Source: Heliocidaris erythrogramma | Taxonomy: Eukaryota; Echinodermata; Echinoidea; Camarodonta; Echinometridae | Assembly: GCA_025617745.1 (NCBI GenBank) | Contig: CM046858.1 | Location: forward strand, 44,217,750 to 44,281,749 | DNA: 64,000 nucleotides | Direction: 5' to 3' | Shown: positions 1 to 13,016 of the stretch, piece after piece | Numbering within the stretch: the first letter of the stretch is position 1 | Layout: every line of letters begins with the position of its first letter | Notes under the pieces: model-generated | What the model saw: the letters and a program-made list of their open reading frames with translations, nothing else | Databases searched by the model: none | Told to the model about the DNA's origin: nothing | Translations under genes and position numbers: made by a program

Positions 1-1040
1 TTAAATTTCCTATGCACTATAATCATACCGAAAAATAAATGACTATATTAATTATCACAACATCAATAATTGACATTTAAAAAGTACAATCTAAGACTGA
101 AACCAATCTCTCGTCAAGGGCGAGCTAATAGAATAGTGCAGTGATAGAAAGTTCTTCTGTTTTCTAGTTCTTGTTCATTTCATTGGGGAAATTATGAGCT
201 TGATTTCAATGGTACTTTTATTTTTATGGCTCGTTTCCTATTGCCTTTGAATGACTGTCACCATGTAAACAAACTTTTGAAAAGAGAAGTATGAATTTGT
301 ATGAACTATTACTCCCCCAATGAGCTAATTGGCTTTGAAGAGCTTCATATCTTTTTCACAAGGGGATGTTTGGTTCTTTATTTTCAGTGTGATTTCCATG
401 AAAATGGTTTCTAAGTTTAATTAATACTGCAATAATGAAAGTACTTGAACTGCTTCATGAATGAATGAATGTGTAGAGCAACGATATTAATTATTTAAAT
501 GAGTAATTCATTGTGAGAACAGTGGGCCTCCATGTCAATTGCAGTCCTGCTTAAGTACAAGTGCCAATCAAATACCACGAACTGGAGTCGTACAAAGCCT
601 CTTTCTGCAACACCAAACTGCTATATCTTGCTCAAATAAAATCCCCCAAGAATCATAACCTTGAAATGAATAAACAGCTTCATTCAATAATCATTAATCC
701 ACCTTTACTGGAGTATTCGTCCACTCCTGCCCTCTCCTTTTCAAAAAAGTGCGTTTCAAGTTTCAGAAAGCACACAATGGACACAGGGGCTAGTTTTTAG
801 TGCTTCTACAAGCTTTTGACAAATAAGGAACAATCACAGGACAGAATGTTTACCCTCCTCCATGCAGCCAGCCAGCCTGCCTGGCGGGCGGGCGGGAGTA
901 CTGGACCCCATCCACTTATTGACAAAGCCTTCCTTTCATAGGGTAGTTATTGCACCTCTGCTTTCATCCAAGATCAATTCATATCAGAGTGAAAAGTTAA
1001 CCAGAGAGTGCTTGTTCACAGGAATGGAAATAATAAGTGG
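1..1040. other. Non-coding stretch, left edge (inside or downstream of the Runx gene)
   Basis: AT-rich DNA with no convincing exon, RNA gene or mobile element. It lies on the 3' side of Runx exon 2 in the minus-strand gene, so it is probably intron. A short CCTGCC/GGCGGG-rich patch at about 870-900 leads into the GC-rich island that follows. Confidence 0.5.
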
Positions 1041-1320
1041 CTATAGGCCACTGTTTTTTTCGCGGGGCGGCTACAGCTAAGCCAACATTTGGCAGGCTGC
1101 CTGACAAGACGCACGAATCCCCACCCCCTTGAGCGAGGTCAAGCCAGCTACGTTAGCACCGGATAATTTGTCGCAGGACCTCGCCAACCAATCCATCTCG
1201 GTGAAAAGCCAGGCGAAACGATCGCCAGCCATATCGCGCCCGAGGGGGTCGCGGGCTGTCGTAATCGCAACTTGGGGAAACGTGAAGCTGGCAGACCGCC
1301 GTATTGATCACGGCATCTAA
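1041..1320. other. GC/CpG-rich island of unknown role
   Basis: About 280 bases are clearly richer in G+C and CpG than the surrounding AT-rich DNA. The plus strand has an open frame from a TTG at 1129 to a TAA at 1318-1320 (about 63 codons). The minus strand also has open frames of about 50 codons, so coding strand cannot be decided. None of the frames resembles the known region just after the Runt domain. It could be a conserved cis-regulatory element of the Runx gene, an exon of an unknown transcript, or an old insertion. What is seen is the composition shift; the role is open. Confidence 0.35.
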
Positions 1321-3702
1321 ATTCAATTGAACTTGTCTCTAATGCTATTCTGGCTCTTCATTACCTGTCCGTCTAACTTCAACATCTTATCGCTCTTTTA
1401 CCCTTTCCTTCTTCGACCCTCTAATCCTCCAATTCTAACACTAATTTTCTGTCAAAGAAGGATGGTTTGATAGATCAGGGTGTCATGCATCATTAATCTC
1501 TATTACACTTAATGAAAGAAGTTAGGACCTTACCAATACAATATGAATCCCATATATGCTCATCATTAATGGGCAAAGTAATGAAAATATAAAAGATATT
1601 TATCTTGCTTATACTTTTATGCCATATAATTCAAAACAGCTATTAATAATTAGACAAAGTTGAATGTGCAAGAATTTTAAATATCATTTTCCAGCTTTCT
1701 ACCCCCAAAATAATCCAGTTCTCAAGCATAACATGAATTTTACAAGGTAAAACTAACATATCATGACAATGAAACTAGCATAAACATGTTGGTGGTACTT
1801 TGATGCAAAGCTTCTGATCTGTCTCTTTAATCCTGCTGATATTATTCCTTTATTCAGAGACAAACCAAACACCTTCTACTTCTTGTCCTCCCCCTCCATA
1901 GCTCAGACGAAAACCACAAGTCCCGACCACCTTCGTCTTGTATTCATTTATGGAGTGTTATTTTAGAGAACAAAATAAGCAATGAGTTTGCATGGAAAGG
2001 CAAGATGGAAAAAAATAAAGCCCTCCCTCATTGGTTGCTCGACACTTCTGCCGTAACACTAAACACATTTCGGCGCATCCTCTAATTCCGCAAATCCAGA
2101 GATAGATGGAGATGAGCTCGAGAATAAAACCAGTAAATCCCTGCTGTCTTGGATAGCTGTGGAATATGCCATCACAGGATGAGACCCGTAGGTTCCCAAA
2201 TGCCAGGTACAGTGTAGTACATGTAACTTTTGTAGAGTATAGTACACACATTCCATAATAATTGAACAATGAAGTGACAGTATGGTATTTTCAAATTAAT
2301 CACTTCTTTTCCAAATTTAAGAATATGAGGAATAACAGGAAAAAGCTCAGTTTATTCTTAGTCTTTATTTTGAGCCTACTTTAAATGACTTCTTGTCTTG
2401 TGTTGTGTTCAATATAAAACAAGACTAAGAACTCGTCCCTTTTAACAAAAAAGCATAATGGTCTCTGAATTCAAGTCACGGGACAATGGAAGCAAAACCG
2501 GAAGGTTAATATTCTAAGAACACTCAAGGACTGCCAATCCATGTGTCTAGTTTTTGTGACACAAAATTAACATCACATTCCATAAAAGAATGATGTCCTA
2601 AAACTGTACAGTTTACACAGCGGCAATAAATGAAAAGGATCCACAAGTATGTCTGATATGTATGGAATGCTTTTGTTGACATTCTGAATTGCAAGTCCTT
2701 CCTATCAATTCACCTACTGTGCTGCTTTGCTTGATCAATAGCTTCCATAGGGCTAAGAACACCTGATATATAGTGATGGTCTATTCATCAGCACAGTTGG
2801 CTCCATGCCTAATATATTCATCTAATCAATTGCAACTCATATCCCATGACCAAGATAAGACAAAATCTTTCATCCAAACGGATCTATACAGGCTGTGAGT
2901 GAGTGAGTCATACCTGTTGTAATGCTGTACAAGTGACAATGAGAAGACCATGAGAAGCTAAGATGCTACTGGATTATCGGGAGGTAAAATGCGCTGAAAA
3001 GCCCTTTTTCGCATTCACTTAAATGATCAGCAATATTATAAGTTCTTGGAGTTCTTTTTGAGTAAAGGGTAATTCATAAATACTGTTCAACCAAGAAGTG
3101 GTAACTCCCTGGTCTGGGAATCAGTTCATATACTTTTCCATAGAATTAATGTCTTTCTTACTCTTAACACACAATTTCATTCTTGTCTAATATCTATATT
3201 CATGGATGTACAATCAGTTATACTTTGTCTATATAATTTTATCTGTTTTCATTTTCTGCAGAAAATGTGGTTTTCTGGCCAGATGGAAGAGGGTGACATG
3301 TTCAAATTCCTCCATGTTATTGGATGGATTGAAGGGGGGAATGGAATATTGAGAAGAACTGTGGTTAATAAAATATCCTGAAAGTGAATTGATATCAAGC
3401 TTTCAGCCAGAGTTGGTCAAATGTACATTTGGAGGACCTCATATGGGGATGGATTCCAGTTTAAAGCACTTGCAGAACAGTTTGAAAAAAAGGAGATGTC
3501 ATTTTTCTACAGATCAAAACAAGAAATTGGAATTTGTAGAATATTACTGGAAATGTGGATTAAATCGATAAAAGAACCAACAGTAGACAAATCAATTCAT
3601 CCACTGCATGTCTACTTTCTAAATGACTACACATAGCGTCCTTTCCCTCCTCTTCAAGTATGTTTAATATCAGCGCTTATCTTTTTTAATATATCGCCAT
3701 CC
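1321..3702. other. Non-coding stretch, presumed Runx intron
   Basis: AT-rich sequence without recognisable exon, repeat family or RNA gene. Minus-strand open frames around 1,960-2,270 have no family resemblance and no convincing splice sites. I looked here for the next Runx exon (the conserved basic stretch after the Runt domain) and did not find it. Confidence 0.5.
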
Positions 3703-3821
3703 GAAAGTGAAAGTTGACTTTCAACGATGCTCATGCAATAGGGGGCCTTCAGCAATTCAAAGTAGAGTTATGGCAGTCAGAATCCACAATGCACTGACAC
3801 ATGGGCGAAAGTGAAAGTGAA
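3703..3821. promoter_or_regulatory. Paired GAAAGTGAAAGT motifs (IRF/ISRE-like)
   Basis: GAAAGTGAAAGT occurs at 3703-3714 and, extended to GAAAGTGAAAGTGAA, at 3807-3821. The first copy is part of a small palindrome with ACTTTCA. The GAAANNGAAA arrangement is the consensus bound by interferon-regulatory-factor proteins. Two copies 104 bases apart, about 1.6 kb beyond exon 2 in the Runx gene, make a candidate intronic control element. Function is inferred from motif form only. Confidence 0.3.
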
Positions 3822-5158
3822 TTTCCCTTTAACCCAGTTTTCTGCGAATTTCAAATTTTTTCAGTCCGTTTAAGGCTTTGTTAGAATGTAGGGGGCAAAA
3901 TCTACATACACATACACCAACAGATCAAGAGGAAATGTGTTAAGAAATGGGGTTTCCATTGAGTTTTGAATAATGCCTTCTCTTTAAAAGTCTTCATGTA
4001 GGCCCTCATTAGAAATTTTTTATGGAACTAAGATTGCTTTGGAAAAAAGGTTGGAATTCCCTTACACATAAAAGTATCTGACACATTTCAGTTTCATTCA
4101 TATCAATTTATTGTTCCAATTTCTTGTTACAATGCTCATTCTTTCTCATTCCTTTCATAGAATAACTCATAGAAGCAAACTAAATATGAACGCATTCTGG
4201 AGTGAACAAATTTCCCCGCATGTCGTCCAATTTTAGGGTTTTTACGCTGGTTAATAATTGATTTCAATGGCATAGCCATGCAATAAACAATGAATTTGTT
4301 AAATTGGAAAGTATATAGGCAGTAGAGGATACATCAGCCGGAGTGCAATTGTAGTAGGTCCATTTCTGTTCTAAACTTACTGAAATCCTCACACATCCTA
4401 AACTTCATATGAGATTTATGTGCGCTTCCACTGGCATGACTGGGCCTCGCTGTAATGAGAACCACATTGGGAAAATGTGAGCACCTTTCATGGAGAGCTG
4501 TATTTTCATGTCACCGTCTTCAAGATTGCCTCCTTTGTTGCAAATGCATACAAAATTTACACACAATGTAGATGAAACTTGCTCCTTTCGACTTACTGAT
4601 TACACAGAAGGTGGAAAATTCATAAATTAGTAGGTAGAATTAGATGATTTACATGTACATGGGTAAGTTATGCTCAGTAATTAAACCGGAGAAGAATGGT
4701 AGGAATTTTAAAATTAATTTTGTAGTACTATACCATGAAAAGAAGAATAACAAGTGTGGGGTGATATCTTTCATTCAACTGCTAAATCAAAACTGGATGA
4801 TGTTATCCAAAAAAAAAATACAAGGATCTTAACAATAGGAGAGACCGCTTCCTTATTTACTCTTTGAGGACATTTCCCATTTGACAAATATGACATGTAC
4901 AGGCATGTTTGGGAGTAATCCCATGGAGCAAAATATTGTCTTCCGAGAGCAAAAAGGGCATTACTGTAAAAACTAGAAATTTTTGTGTGCACGCGAAGCT
5001 TGACCCCTCGCATAATTCGCGAAAGCTTCATGCCATGAAATAATAAAATCACAATTGAAACAACGTAAAATTATTGCAATTTGCGAAAGTTTCTTGCGGC
5101 AAAATTGGCCGTCATTTTATGTCACGAAAGTTTCTGGTTTTACAGAGCTAATGCCCTT
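3822..5158. other. Non-coding stretch, presumed Runx intron
   Basis: No exon recognised. Around 5,016-5,130 a short motif of the form CGCGAAAG/GCGAAAGTTTC recurs three times in loose direct arrangement, perhaps the remnant of a degenerate repeat. Confidence 0.45.
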
Positions 5159-5301
5159 CAGGGGAGCGTTTCATCAAGCGTTTTGTCAGTGATTTTTACC
5201 GACAACTGTTATAAGCTACTGAAATCCTTGCATTTGATTGGCTGAGAGCAAATTTGTCAGTACAAATCAATGACAAAGACACTTGATGAAACACTCCCCT
5301 G
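5159..5301. mobile_element. Fold-back MITE, family A copy 1
   Basis: A 143-bp inverted-repeat element. The left end begins CAGGGGAGCGTTTCATCAAG; the right end is its imperfect complement, ending GATGAAACACTCCCCTG. The interior includes TTATAAGCTACTGAAATCC. The bases CCTTCA occur at both edges (5155-5160 and 5303-5308) and may be a target-site duplication, though the exact boundary is uncertain. It has no coding capacity. A second copy with the same interior lies 350 bp away, on the other side of Runx exon 2. Confidence 0.75.
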
Positions 5302-5341
5302 GCCTTCAGCTAATTTGTAAAACATTGTCAGAGTATGATTA

Positions 5342-5557
<216 letters not shown>

Positions 5558-5648
5558 TTAATTAGTATTTAATGATTTCATTTTAGATTCAACTATAAAC
5601 GCTTATAATTATTGAAGTACATATCATTATCCATGTTATGAAATCATA

Positions 5649-5790
5649 GCGTTTCATCAAGCGTTTGGCCACTGATTTTTAGCGACAACTGTTATAAGCT
5701 ACTGAAATCCTAGCATCTGATTGGCTGAGAGCAAATTTGTCAGTAAAAAATTACTGACAAAACTGACAAAACGCTTGATGAAATGCTCCC
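5649..5790. mobile_element. Fold-back MITE, family A copy 2
   Basis: This is the same family as 5159-5301. It has GCGTTTCATCAAGCGTTTGG at the left, a shared interior (ACAACTGTTATAAGCTACTG, GATTGGCTGAGAGCAAATTT), and ACGCTTGATGAAATGCTCCC at the right. The left terminus has lost its outer few bases. Two copies bracketing a 105-bp exon suggest frequent insertion of this family or local transposition. Confidence 0.75.
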
Positions 5791-5915
5791 GGGTAATCCC
5801 TGTATTAAGCCTATGGGAATGAGCTAATTTAGTAGTCAACGGGTTAAACATAACAGTCTCGGCTTCATTTCAGCTGAAGATGTTGTGAAATATTAAAAGT
5901 GAAATATTAAAGTAA

Positions 5916-6070
5916 AATAAGCAGGGATGCCACTTAGAATTGATAAAAAAGTAGGAAAGATCACCTACAGTGGGCCCTTGTGTACATAAAAAGTGGTTTT
6001 CTATGGCTAAAATTATGTTTAAAAAGTAGGAATTCCTACTTTTGTCTGAAAAGTGGCATCCCTGAATAAG
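5916..6070. mobile_element. hAT-like MITE with AATAAG duplication
   Basis: The element spans 5922-6064 (143 bp). Its 14-bp perfect terminal inverted repeats are CAGGGATGCCACTT and AAGTGGCATCCCTG. AATAAG lies directly outside both ends (5916-5921 and 6065-6070) and is a plausible partial target-site duplication. Termini starting CAGGG are typical of hAT-superfamily non-autonomous elements. It has no coding sequence; mobilisation would need a transposase in trans. Confidence 0.75.
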
Positions 6071-9000
6071 TAAAGCAAAACTAGGCAGAATCAGAATGCA
6101 GACCTATAATACAGACCCAATAATGACTGAAAATTAAAAATTTGAACTTCAATTCAAAATGTCTCTGTTAAGAGCCTTTTGTTAACATTGTAGATCTCCA
6201 TAGTGTAACGTATGCAAAGTGTACATCCTGTCATCCTCTATTGTTTCTGTAACCATTTCTTTAAAATCTTCTAATCTACATGTACTGCATGTGTGTGGAA
6301 ATAATGTAACCATGATGTAACCTTGTTTCAGTAGACAACATTCACAAGTATTTAAGTGTTCATGTCCATGTACAGTATTAAGGAACTCTTGTCACTTTTA
6401 TAAAGCTCCCTAAGGAGCAAATTGTGTCTAAAGTGGAAATGTCCCATAAAAAAATAATTTCCAATTTAGACAGTTTCCTGGTTAATGCCTCCCTAAAGAG
6501 AAGAAGCAAGTTTGATTTCAATAAGTTGAGAAGCTCCCTCAGAAAATGGTGAAAGAGAGAAAGCTCTTGCGGCGCTATGTTCGAACTCTGCACACCCCCT
6601 GGAGGGAGAAGAAACTGCGCTCCTGAACGCAGGACCGACTGCCCGTGGAAATCAATACTTATGAAACTGTCGGGGAGAGTGTTATTAAAGAAGGATATGG
6701 GGCGCTTAAAGCCTGGAGTTATTTATTGACACTTACATAAAGCAATAAGTAAAGACAAACACAGGATATGTCTGCGAAAACATCCCAGGTTTGTAAAGTA
6801 ATACAATTATGTTTCCATGTCTGTACATGCTGTTAGCAATTTTCCATCTGCTGCTGTTATACGTTTCTCCTTGTCAAGCCTTTGTATATATAGTTTTATC
6901 AAACCACATTATAAGAATTACCACAAAGGCTTCTACGATGATTATGAAATAGAATATGCAGGTAGCTTGTTTTTCATCAAAACTCTTCCAAAACTACCCG
7001 TCTATCTCTCCCCATGATGATGATGTCTGGGACAATGCTTTTAGTTAACCCTTTGGATATTGCTATAACATTAGATGTATAAGTAAGGCCCATAGAAGAT
7101 ATGCATTATAAGAAAAGATGTACTGCAGTATTGAGGAGGTTAAAGAATCCTTGCTTTGTTAGCATGCCAGGATTACTGAGTATAAGAAGTGAAATTGAGA
7201 GATGGTGTTCACATGAAAAGCCTACTTTTCTTGTTTTATTACCTGCTTACAAATGAACATCTTAAAGGATACTACACAGTAGAATGTATTAAAGTCAATT
7301 ATGTCCTACATTCATCCTCCAAAAGGGTAGATTATTTTCTGGTAGTTCTTTTAGAAATGGAAGAAGTAGAGGTTAGGTGTGATACAGAAGAGTTTTCTTT
7401 TCGATCTGAAATATCAAGAAGGTGCCTTTCAATTCCAATATGGGTAGAGAGAGGAGACAGGAGGGAGCTGGCACAACCTGATTAGATTCTGGAATGAAGA
7501 CTGAAAGATTAGTGGTTTGCAGGAGCTCGTGAACTCTGGCCTAATTCGTCAAGACAAATACTTTACTTCAAATTAAAAGCACTATAATCCTCTACAAATT
7601 TAATTCAGAGCGGGACAGATTTGGTGAACCGCAACGCCACCTAACAGACAGTACCAGGCTGACAGGCACTTCAGCCATGCATTGGCATGCAGAGTTTCTA
7701 ACTCTTTGCTTCGACTAACTTGACCAGAAGCAATACACTGAGACCATGTCAAAAATTCATTTGAAAGTGAAAAATATTGATCTTCTTTTTTTTGTTGCTT
7801 TGTTTCAAGGGTCGTTAGGATCGGTATTCCACGAAGGAAAACCAAAAAGGTTGCAACTTCTGTCAGGAAACAGTTTGCTTCTGGTCTGCATCTTAAGAAT
7901 AAGTAAATGTATAGTACCTGATTCTCAATCTCCTTCCTCAAAAAGTCTTTACCCATTCTTGCTTTTCACTGCTGTTGTTCCCACCTGCGTGTTGCTTACG
8001 TCGTCGTGCACAAATTCATTGAATATTGACTGATCAAAACCCATGAAGAAATGAAGGACATCCTTATCATATCAGATATGGATTGCTACACTGAAATAAA
8101 AGGGAAGGTGACTACCGGTAGATTGTTTGCAGTTCAGAGTTTGGTGTTGCGAGAAGAAATCAATGAACATTGTTGCTATGACTGCAATCAAAGTACGAAA
8201 CCTGTGTGGTTTTATACTGAAGAGTTTACTTTTCTATCAGTACCTGGCAAATATGCTGCTAAAATGTCATCAATAAGAAATTGATCTTGAGTGGTCTTAA
8301 TCATAATATGAAGCCAAGGTCTGAGGAAGAAAGGAGGGGGAGGGGGGTGGTTGGTCTCTATGGTGATGCAGAAAAGAGGTGTTTGGTGGTAATGGTGGTG
8401 GTGGCTTTGGGGTGGGTGGTTGGGTGGGTGTGGCATGGTTGGTTACTGGTGATGAAAATGATCAACAAACCACATATAGGGCATTTGGGTAGACCTTGAC
8501 AACAATCTCTTTTCATGCCACTGGAAACCAACGGTGCTAGAAGTGTCAATATTGAACAAGATAGGTGCATACGTGCCCTTGAATATAAATGCCAGTGATC
8601 CATGAGTTCGCATCATTACAGCTTTCCTGAACAATTAATGACCGAAATTCAGGCAATAGATACATTAATGCGTATCAATCAATGACTTGATCTTGCACGG
8701 AAACCCACAATCAATGACTATCACAACTAACTTTCACTGAGCATGTTGGGGGAAGCACCCTGTAATAATGCACACAGAGCATGCAGAGTCCATATCTGGG
8801 AAAAATAAATCCAAAATATCAAAAATTTCATAGAGCCTGCAACTTTTGTCTCCCACCCCAATCCCCCTCCTAAATAAATATTGAAGCTTGCCGAGACTCG
8901 AGACAGACAATGCCAGACATGGAAAGAAAGAAATGAACTCTCCAGCAGTCTCCGTAAACAAAGACACAATGCAAGAAAGAGGTCATGCCCTTACACCAGT

Positions 9001-9174
9001 AATCAATAATCTATTCTCTTTTGTGTGATTCAATGGTAGAGGTACCGGTATTCCAGGGAATTCATTCTACTTTCAAAGAATCCAACAGAACTTCATTATT
9101 TACTCAAGGATCATGTGAACATAAAATACAATTTCTCTTTCAGAACACCCCTCCAAATCTCTCTCATATCCCCA

Positions 9175-9194
9175 CCCCCCCCCCCCCCCCCCCC
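9175..9194. repeat. Poly-C run (C20)
   Basis: An uninterrupted run of about 20 cytosines in Runx intron 1, one of about a dozen G/C homopolymers of 12 or more bases in the window. On the minus (transcribed) strand it reads as G20. Confidence 0.9.
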
Positions 9195-9844
9195 TCTTTG
9201 AGCCATTTTATTTGTCTCTCTATTCTGGTTTCCCTCTTTTATCATCTCCTAAAATTCTCTCAAAGTTTTTACCTTGTTATACGGATCATGTATTTCCAGA
9301 TTTTACAAATATACAGCAGACACTCTTCTGACTGTATATTCTTTCACAAAAACAGACTGATTTTCTGCAATTAACAAATTTTCATTGTATTGCAAGTTCT
9401 CTTTAGAGATTGTGTATGCCTACAATGCAAATATTGAACAAGATGATGAAATGTAAATGTTTATTTCTCTCGATGGCCTTGCTTCTTCTCACAAAATATT
9501 TGTATCGAAAATGGGCTGAATATTTTCAATTTTTTTATGAGTGATTAATAAAAATCTGGTTATGCATACAATAGTATTTGATCAAAGACCCGAGTTTTAA
9601 TTCTGGCATTTGTGTGAAGATTAGTAAAGATGGATTTCTCTCTGGTTTGTTTGATGCATTATATCTTTCAATGTATGAATGGCTATTGGTTTTACAGGTA
9701 CATGTACAAGAATAGTCCTTTAATAGAGCTGCAGAATTATATCTTTTTGTCTGATAGTCAGTCTTTAGTCAAGTTCACACAGAGGGAGCTAAACTTTAAG
9801 TTTCGCTTGTATTTTCAAAACTTTCAGTCTACTTGTAGTTCCAG

Positions 9845-9877
9845 AACCACAAGCGAGCTTGTAGCACCAAAACCACA
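9845..9877. promoter_or_regulatory. Two Runx consensus sites in Runx intron 1
   Basis: AACCACA occurs at 9845-9851 and again at 9871-9877, 26 bases apart in the same orientation. This is the complement of the TGTGGTT core bound by Runt domains. TTGTAG is repeated around the sites. The pair sits 6.4 kb downstream of exon 1, so it could be an autoregulatory element. Such 7-mers are not rare by chance (about one per 8 kb on both strands), but close pairs are. Confidence 0.35.
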
Positions 9878-10379
9878 AGCAGCAGGGGTCCTCCCTTGTA
9901 GTTACGACCATGTGGACAGAATGAACTTGAAGTTTAGCAAACTTGATGACCTCTCTGTTGATGTTAAAAGACTATCGCTCCACTTGTAATCTCTGAATAA
10001 CGAGCATCTTTGCTCCAGGGCTGTGTGCACCCTTTGTTTCGAAATCACAAGTTCCTGTATAAAGTTATAAATGTAGCTTTGGTTTCACACTGTAAACAGT
10101 TATTTTTTGTCACCTACTGTAGACATGTCACCTCCTTCAATGAGCTTATTCATTTGACACCCCTCAGGATGTATCTAATTACTATGTATGTGAGAGTCTG
10201 CCACAGTAGTGCCTAACAAGCAACCGACTTCAGTAGCATATAGTTCAATAGTGCATCTACCAATATCCTGCATAGCATACATGTATAGGTTTGGGCATCT
10301 AATGGTGCTATGACAGGCAATATTCATGTGAAATATACAACTTTTGCCCTCTATTTCCAATCCCCAGTGTGTTATTTAA

Positions 10380-10430
10380 TTTCACTTGTTTAGGAGTGAA
10401 AATCAATTTATTTTACAGTGCTCTCTTAAA
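10380..10430. repeat. Dispersed repeat, copy shared with 28.8 kb
   Basis: About 45 bases starting CACTTGTTTAGGAGTGAAAA and ending CAGTGCTCTC match 28,806-28,850 with only a few differences. The copy at 28.8 kb is longer and has an internal duplication. The family is unknown. Confidence 0.6.
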
Positions 10431-11429
10431 AAAATAAGGAATTTCCACTCCAAGTCAAGTCAGTGAGATCGGAAAATCTGTTTAGTTGCCTGCATGTACA
10501 AGCCCATACATATGATGACGCACACCACGCAACCTTGTAACATCCTTGCCTATTCAAAATCTGATATATCAGATAGATAGATCAAAGGAAATTCTGTATC
10601 AATTTTACACTGAACCCATGTCAATGACCCTAATATGCCACAGTGACACCCACCATATCAAACACTTTGACCCAGTAAATCTTCCTTTTCAGCGATATAT
10701 CCCTCATTCAAATGTTTCTTTTATTCACCCTCTTTCTGCTTTCCAAACGTCTCTTTCAGAATTTTAGTTAGAAACTTGAGGCAGTGCCTAGCAGGGCAAT
10801 GTACTCTCATGAGGTTCCAAAGTCTTTTGTGCGCACGCCGGATGAGTCCTTTGAATTTTACGTCCGGTTAACTAATTCAACAATCTTTTCATAAAACCTT
10901 GATCAAACATCTTTCTTTATATCTCAGGCTCCAATACCCCATGGTGTTACTATGTCTCCGTGGATCATATGCGACTGCCATGGAAGAGAATGGAAGGATG
11001 ACAAATTGGAATAATGATAAATTCTGATTCAAGTTCTAATATGCAAGACAAATACTGACAAGACACTACATTGAAGAATTTTTTTTTAACAATCATAGGC
11101 AATTATGATTTCAAAACATGTAAACATAAAAAGGGCCTCTTTTATTCAGTATACAAATGAATGCGATGAATGTATGCACTGATTCTCGATGTCTGTTTTA
11201 TCAATAAACTTGTGATACTCAAAGGAAGACACAAACAGGACATATGAAAAGGACATATGAAAAAGGGGACATAAAACAGGACATTAAATATGAATGATGA
11301 GATAAAATGAAATCCCCTCCCACTTTCCATGATGTGCATGTGTCTTCCTTTCCTCTCTATCCATTTCTGTATATTCACATCTTTGCATGACTGCATTTTT
11401 TGTAAATCCAAATTGGAATTCATAACAAG

Positions 11430-11827
11430 TTAAAGGCATTGAGTAACTTTGTGGAGGCTTGATTTAATAAATTGTTGAATATTGATATCTGTCTTGTATA
11501 ATGATGTTCAGAATGATAAATAAATAGCCAGGCATAGAAAGGTTTTCAAATATATAATGCTATTATTAAGATATCTGCGACTGAATACTCCCATTTACGA
11601 AAGCGTATGGCCATACGCTTTAGTCTAACACTGAGTCAATGGGGAAAATGAGTCTGGCATTTTCCGGTCACTTGCATATGTTTACTTAATGTGAAGCACA
11701 TGATGATTTTGAAGTGCTTTTTTCCACATGGGCTTCATTTTTACACCATATTACATACACTGATAACATGTAAGGCCAGAAAGCTCAGATTTTATCAATC
11801 CTCCACAAAGTTACTCAATCACTTTAA
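11430..11827. mobile_element. TTAA-flanked MITE with internal palindrome
   Basis: A 390-bp element spans 11434-11823, with TTAA at both edges (11430-11433 and 11824-11827). Its imperfect terminal inverted repeats share ATTGAGTAACTTTGTGGAGG. TTAA targets are used by piggyBac and Kolobok superfamilies, so this is probably a non-autonomous relative of one of them. Inside lies a perfect 22-bp palindrome at 11600-11621 built on AAGCGTATGG. A second, partial copy lies in the opposite orientation at about 62,155-62,266. No coding sequence is present. Confidence 0.75.
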
Positions 11828-13016
11828 ATTGTTGGAAATACAGAATTGGAATGTCTGTCATACTGATTAGCTAAAATTTCATACATGTCATTCATTTTTC
11901 TCAATGTTGAATATAATTCCTTGTACTTATGATTTAAATTTCCAGTTATTATATATATGTTGTCTTGAATAAGCTTAAATCTATAATTTATGTATCAAAT
12001 ATTAGTCCTGGTCATAATCTGTAGACTGTAAATGTTTTATATTATTATATAATTCAGAAAATTTACCAGTCTTCTTTATTTTTCTGTTAAAATAATAGCT
12101 TACATCTTCTCCGAGTTTGACAAAAAGAGAAAAAAACTGTGTTCTCCGTTTCTCTTCTCCCCCCCCCCCTTCTATTTGAGTCACTCAAGCTTTACTTTGC
12201 ATGTACAATCTACCTGAAATATCATCCCCCTCTCTCATGTGCATTCCACGCAGTAAGTTTTCCATGATCCCATGCTGAATATCACTTACACAAATGTCTC
12301 GTCCCCATGCCAAGTCCCACATTATAATGTCTGCATCCTTCATAAGATAGAAAACTGTCAGCCTCAATATGCAAGCAACAGCTCAGTCGTCAGCCAACAC
12401 AAAATTGTAGGGATTTGAAACCCCTAGCATCAGCCAGATAAAATCTATCCTAAGCTCAGTATTGCCAGGTATTCTATAAAAAAATGAGCCAGTTTATTCT
12501 TTTAGGTTTTTTTTTCTGGAATGACCTCTTAGTTAGTCTGGCCAAGAAAATCTCTTCAAAGTCCACAAGCATTGCGAGGAATTCTATTTTTGAAAAGTCT
12601 AGCTGATATTTTTTCCCTTGTTTTTTTCACTTTTTCTGCTATTATCCAAAATTCAGTCAGCACAAAAGAGTCCCCACAAAGTTCACAAACCTGCAATATA
12701 TTCACTAAAAAAAAAGTGTAGAAATTCTTTTCAAAACTTTTTTTCAAATTACCCCCATTCAGAAGAAAACATCAAATATTAGTAGCTTCTAACAAAATCT
12801 TCATAGCTTTATACAAAAAGTAATTACGTCTAAATCCAAGTAAAGCATTAATGTAGCACGCTAAAAATTTACTAAAATGGAGGCTTGGAAATTGCACCTT
12901 TCAATGTTCTATGCAGAATTATGATCAACCCTTCGTTTGAGAGAATCTAACATGAGAACTATACACTACTTCACACTTCCCTTACAAAGAAAATTCATTA
13001 TCCACTATTAAAGTAG

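Noticed and set aside
1958..2269. Possible next Runx exon on the minus strand
   Set aside because: The frame shows none of the conserved basic or C-terminal Runx sequence and has no convincing splice sites.
10838..10875. Hammerhead-like GGATGAGTCC sequence
   Set aside because: Lacks CTGATGA and a following GAAA; unlike the cores at 39.9 and 40.3 kb it cannot form the conserved fold.
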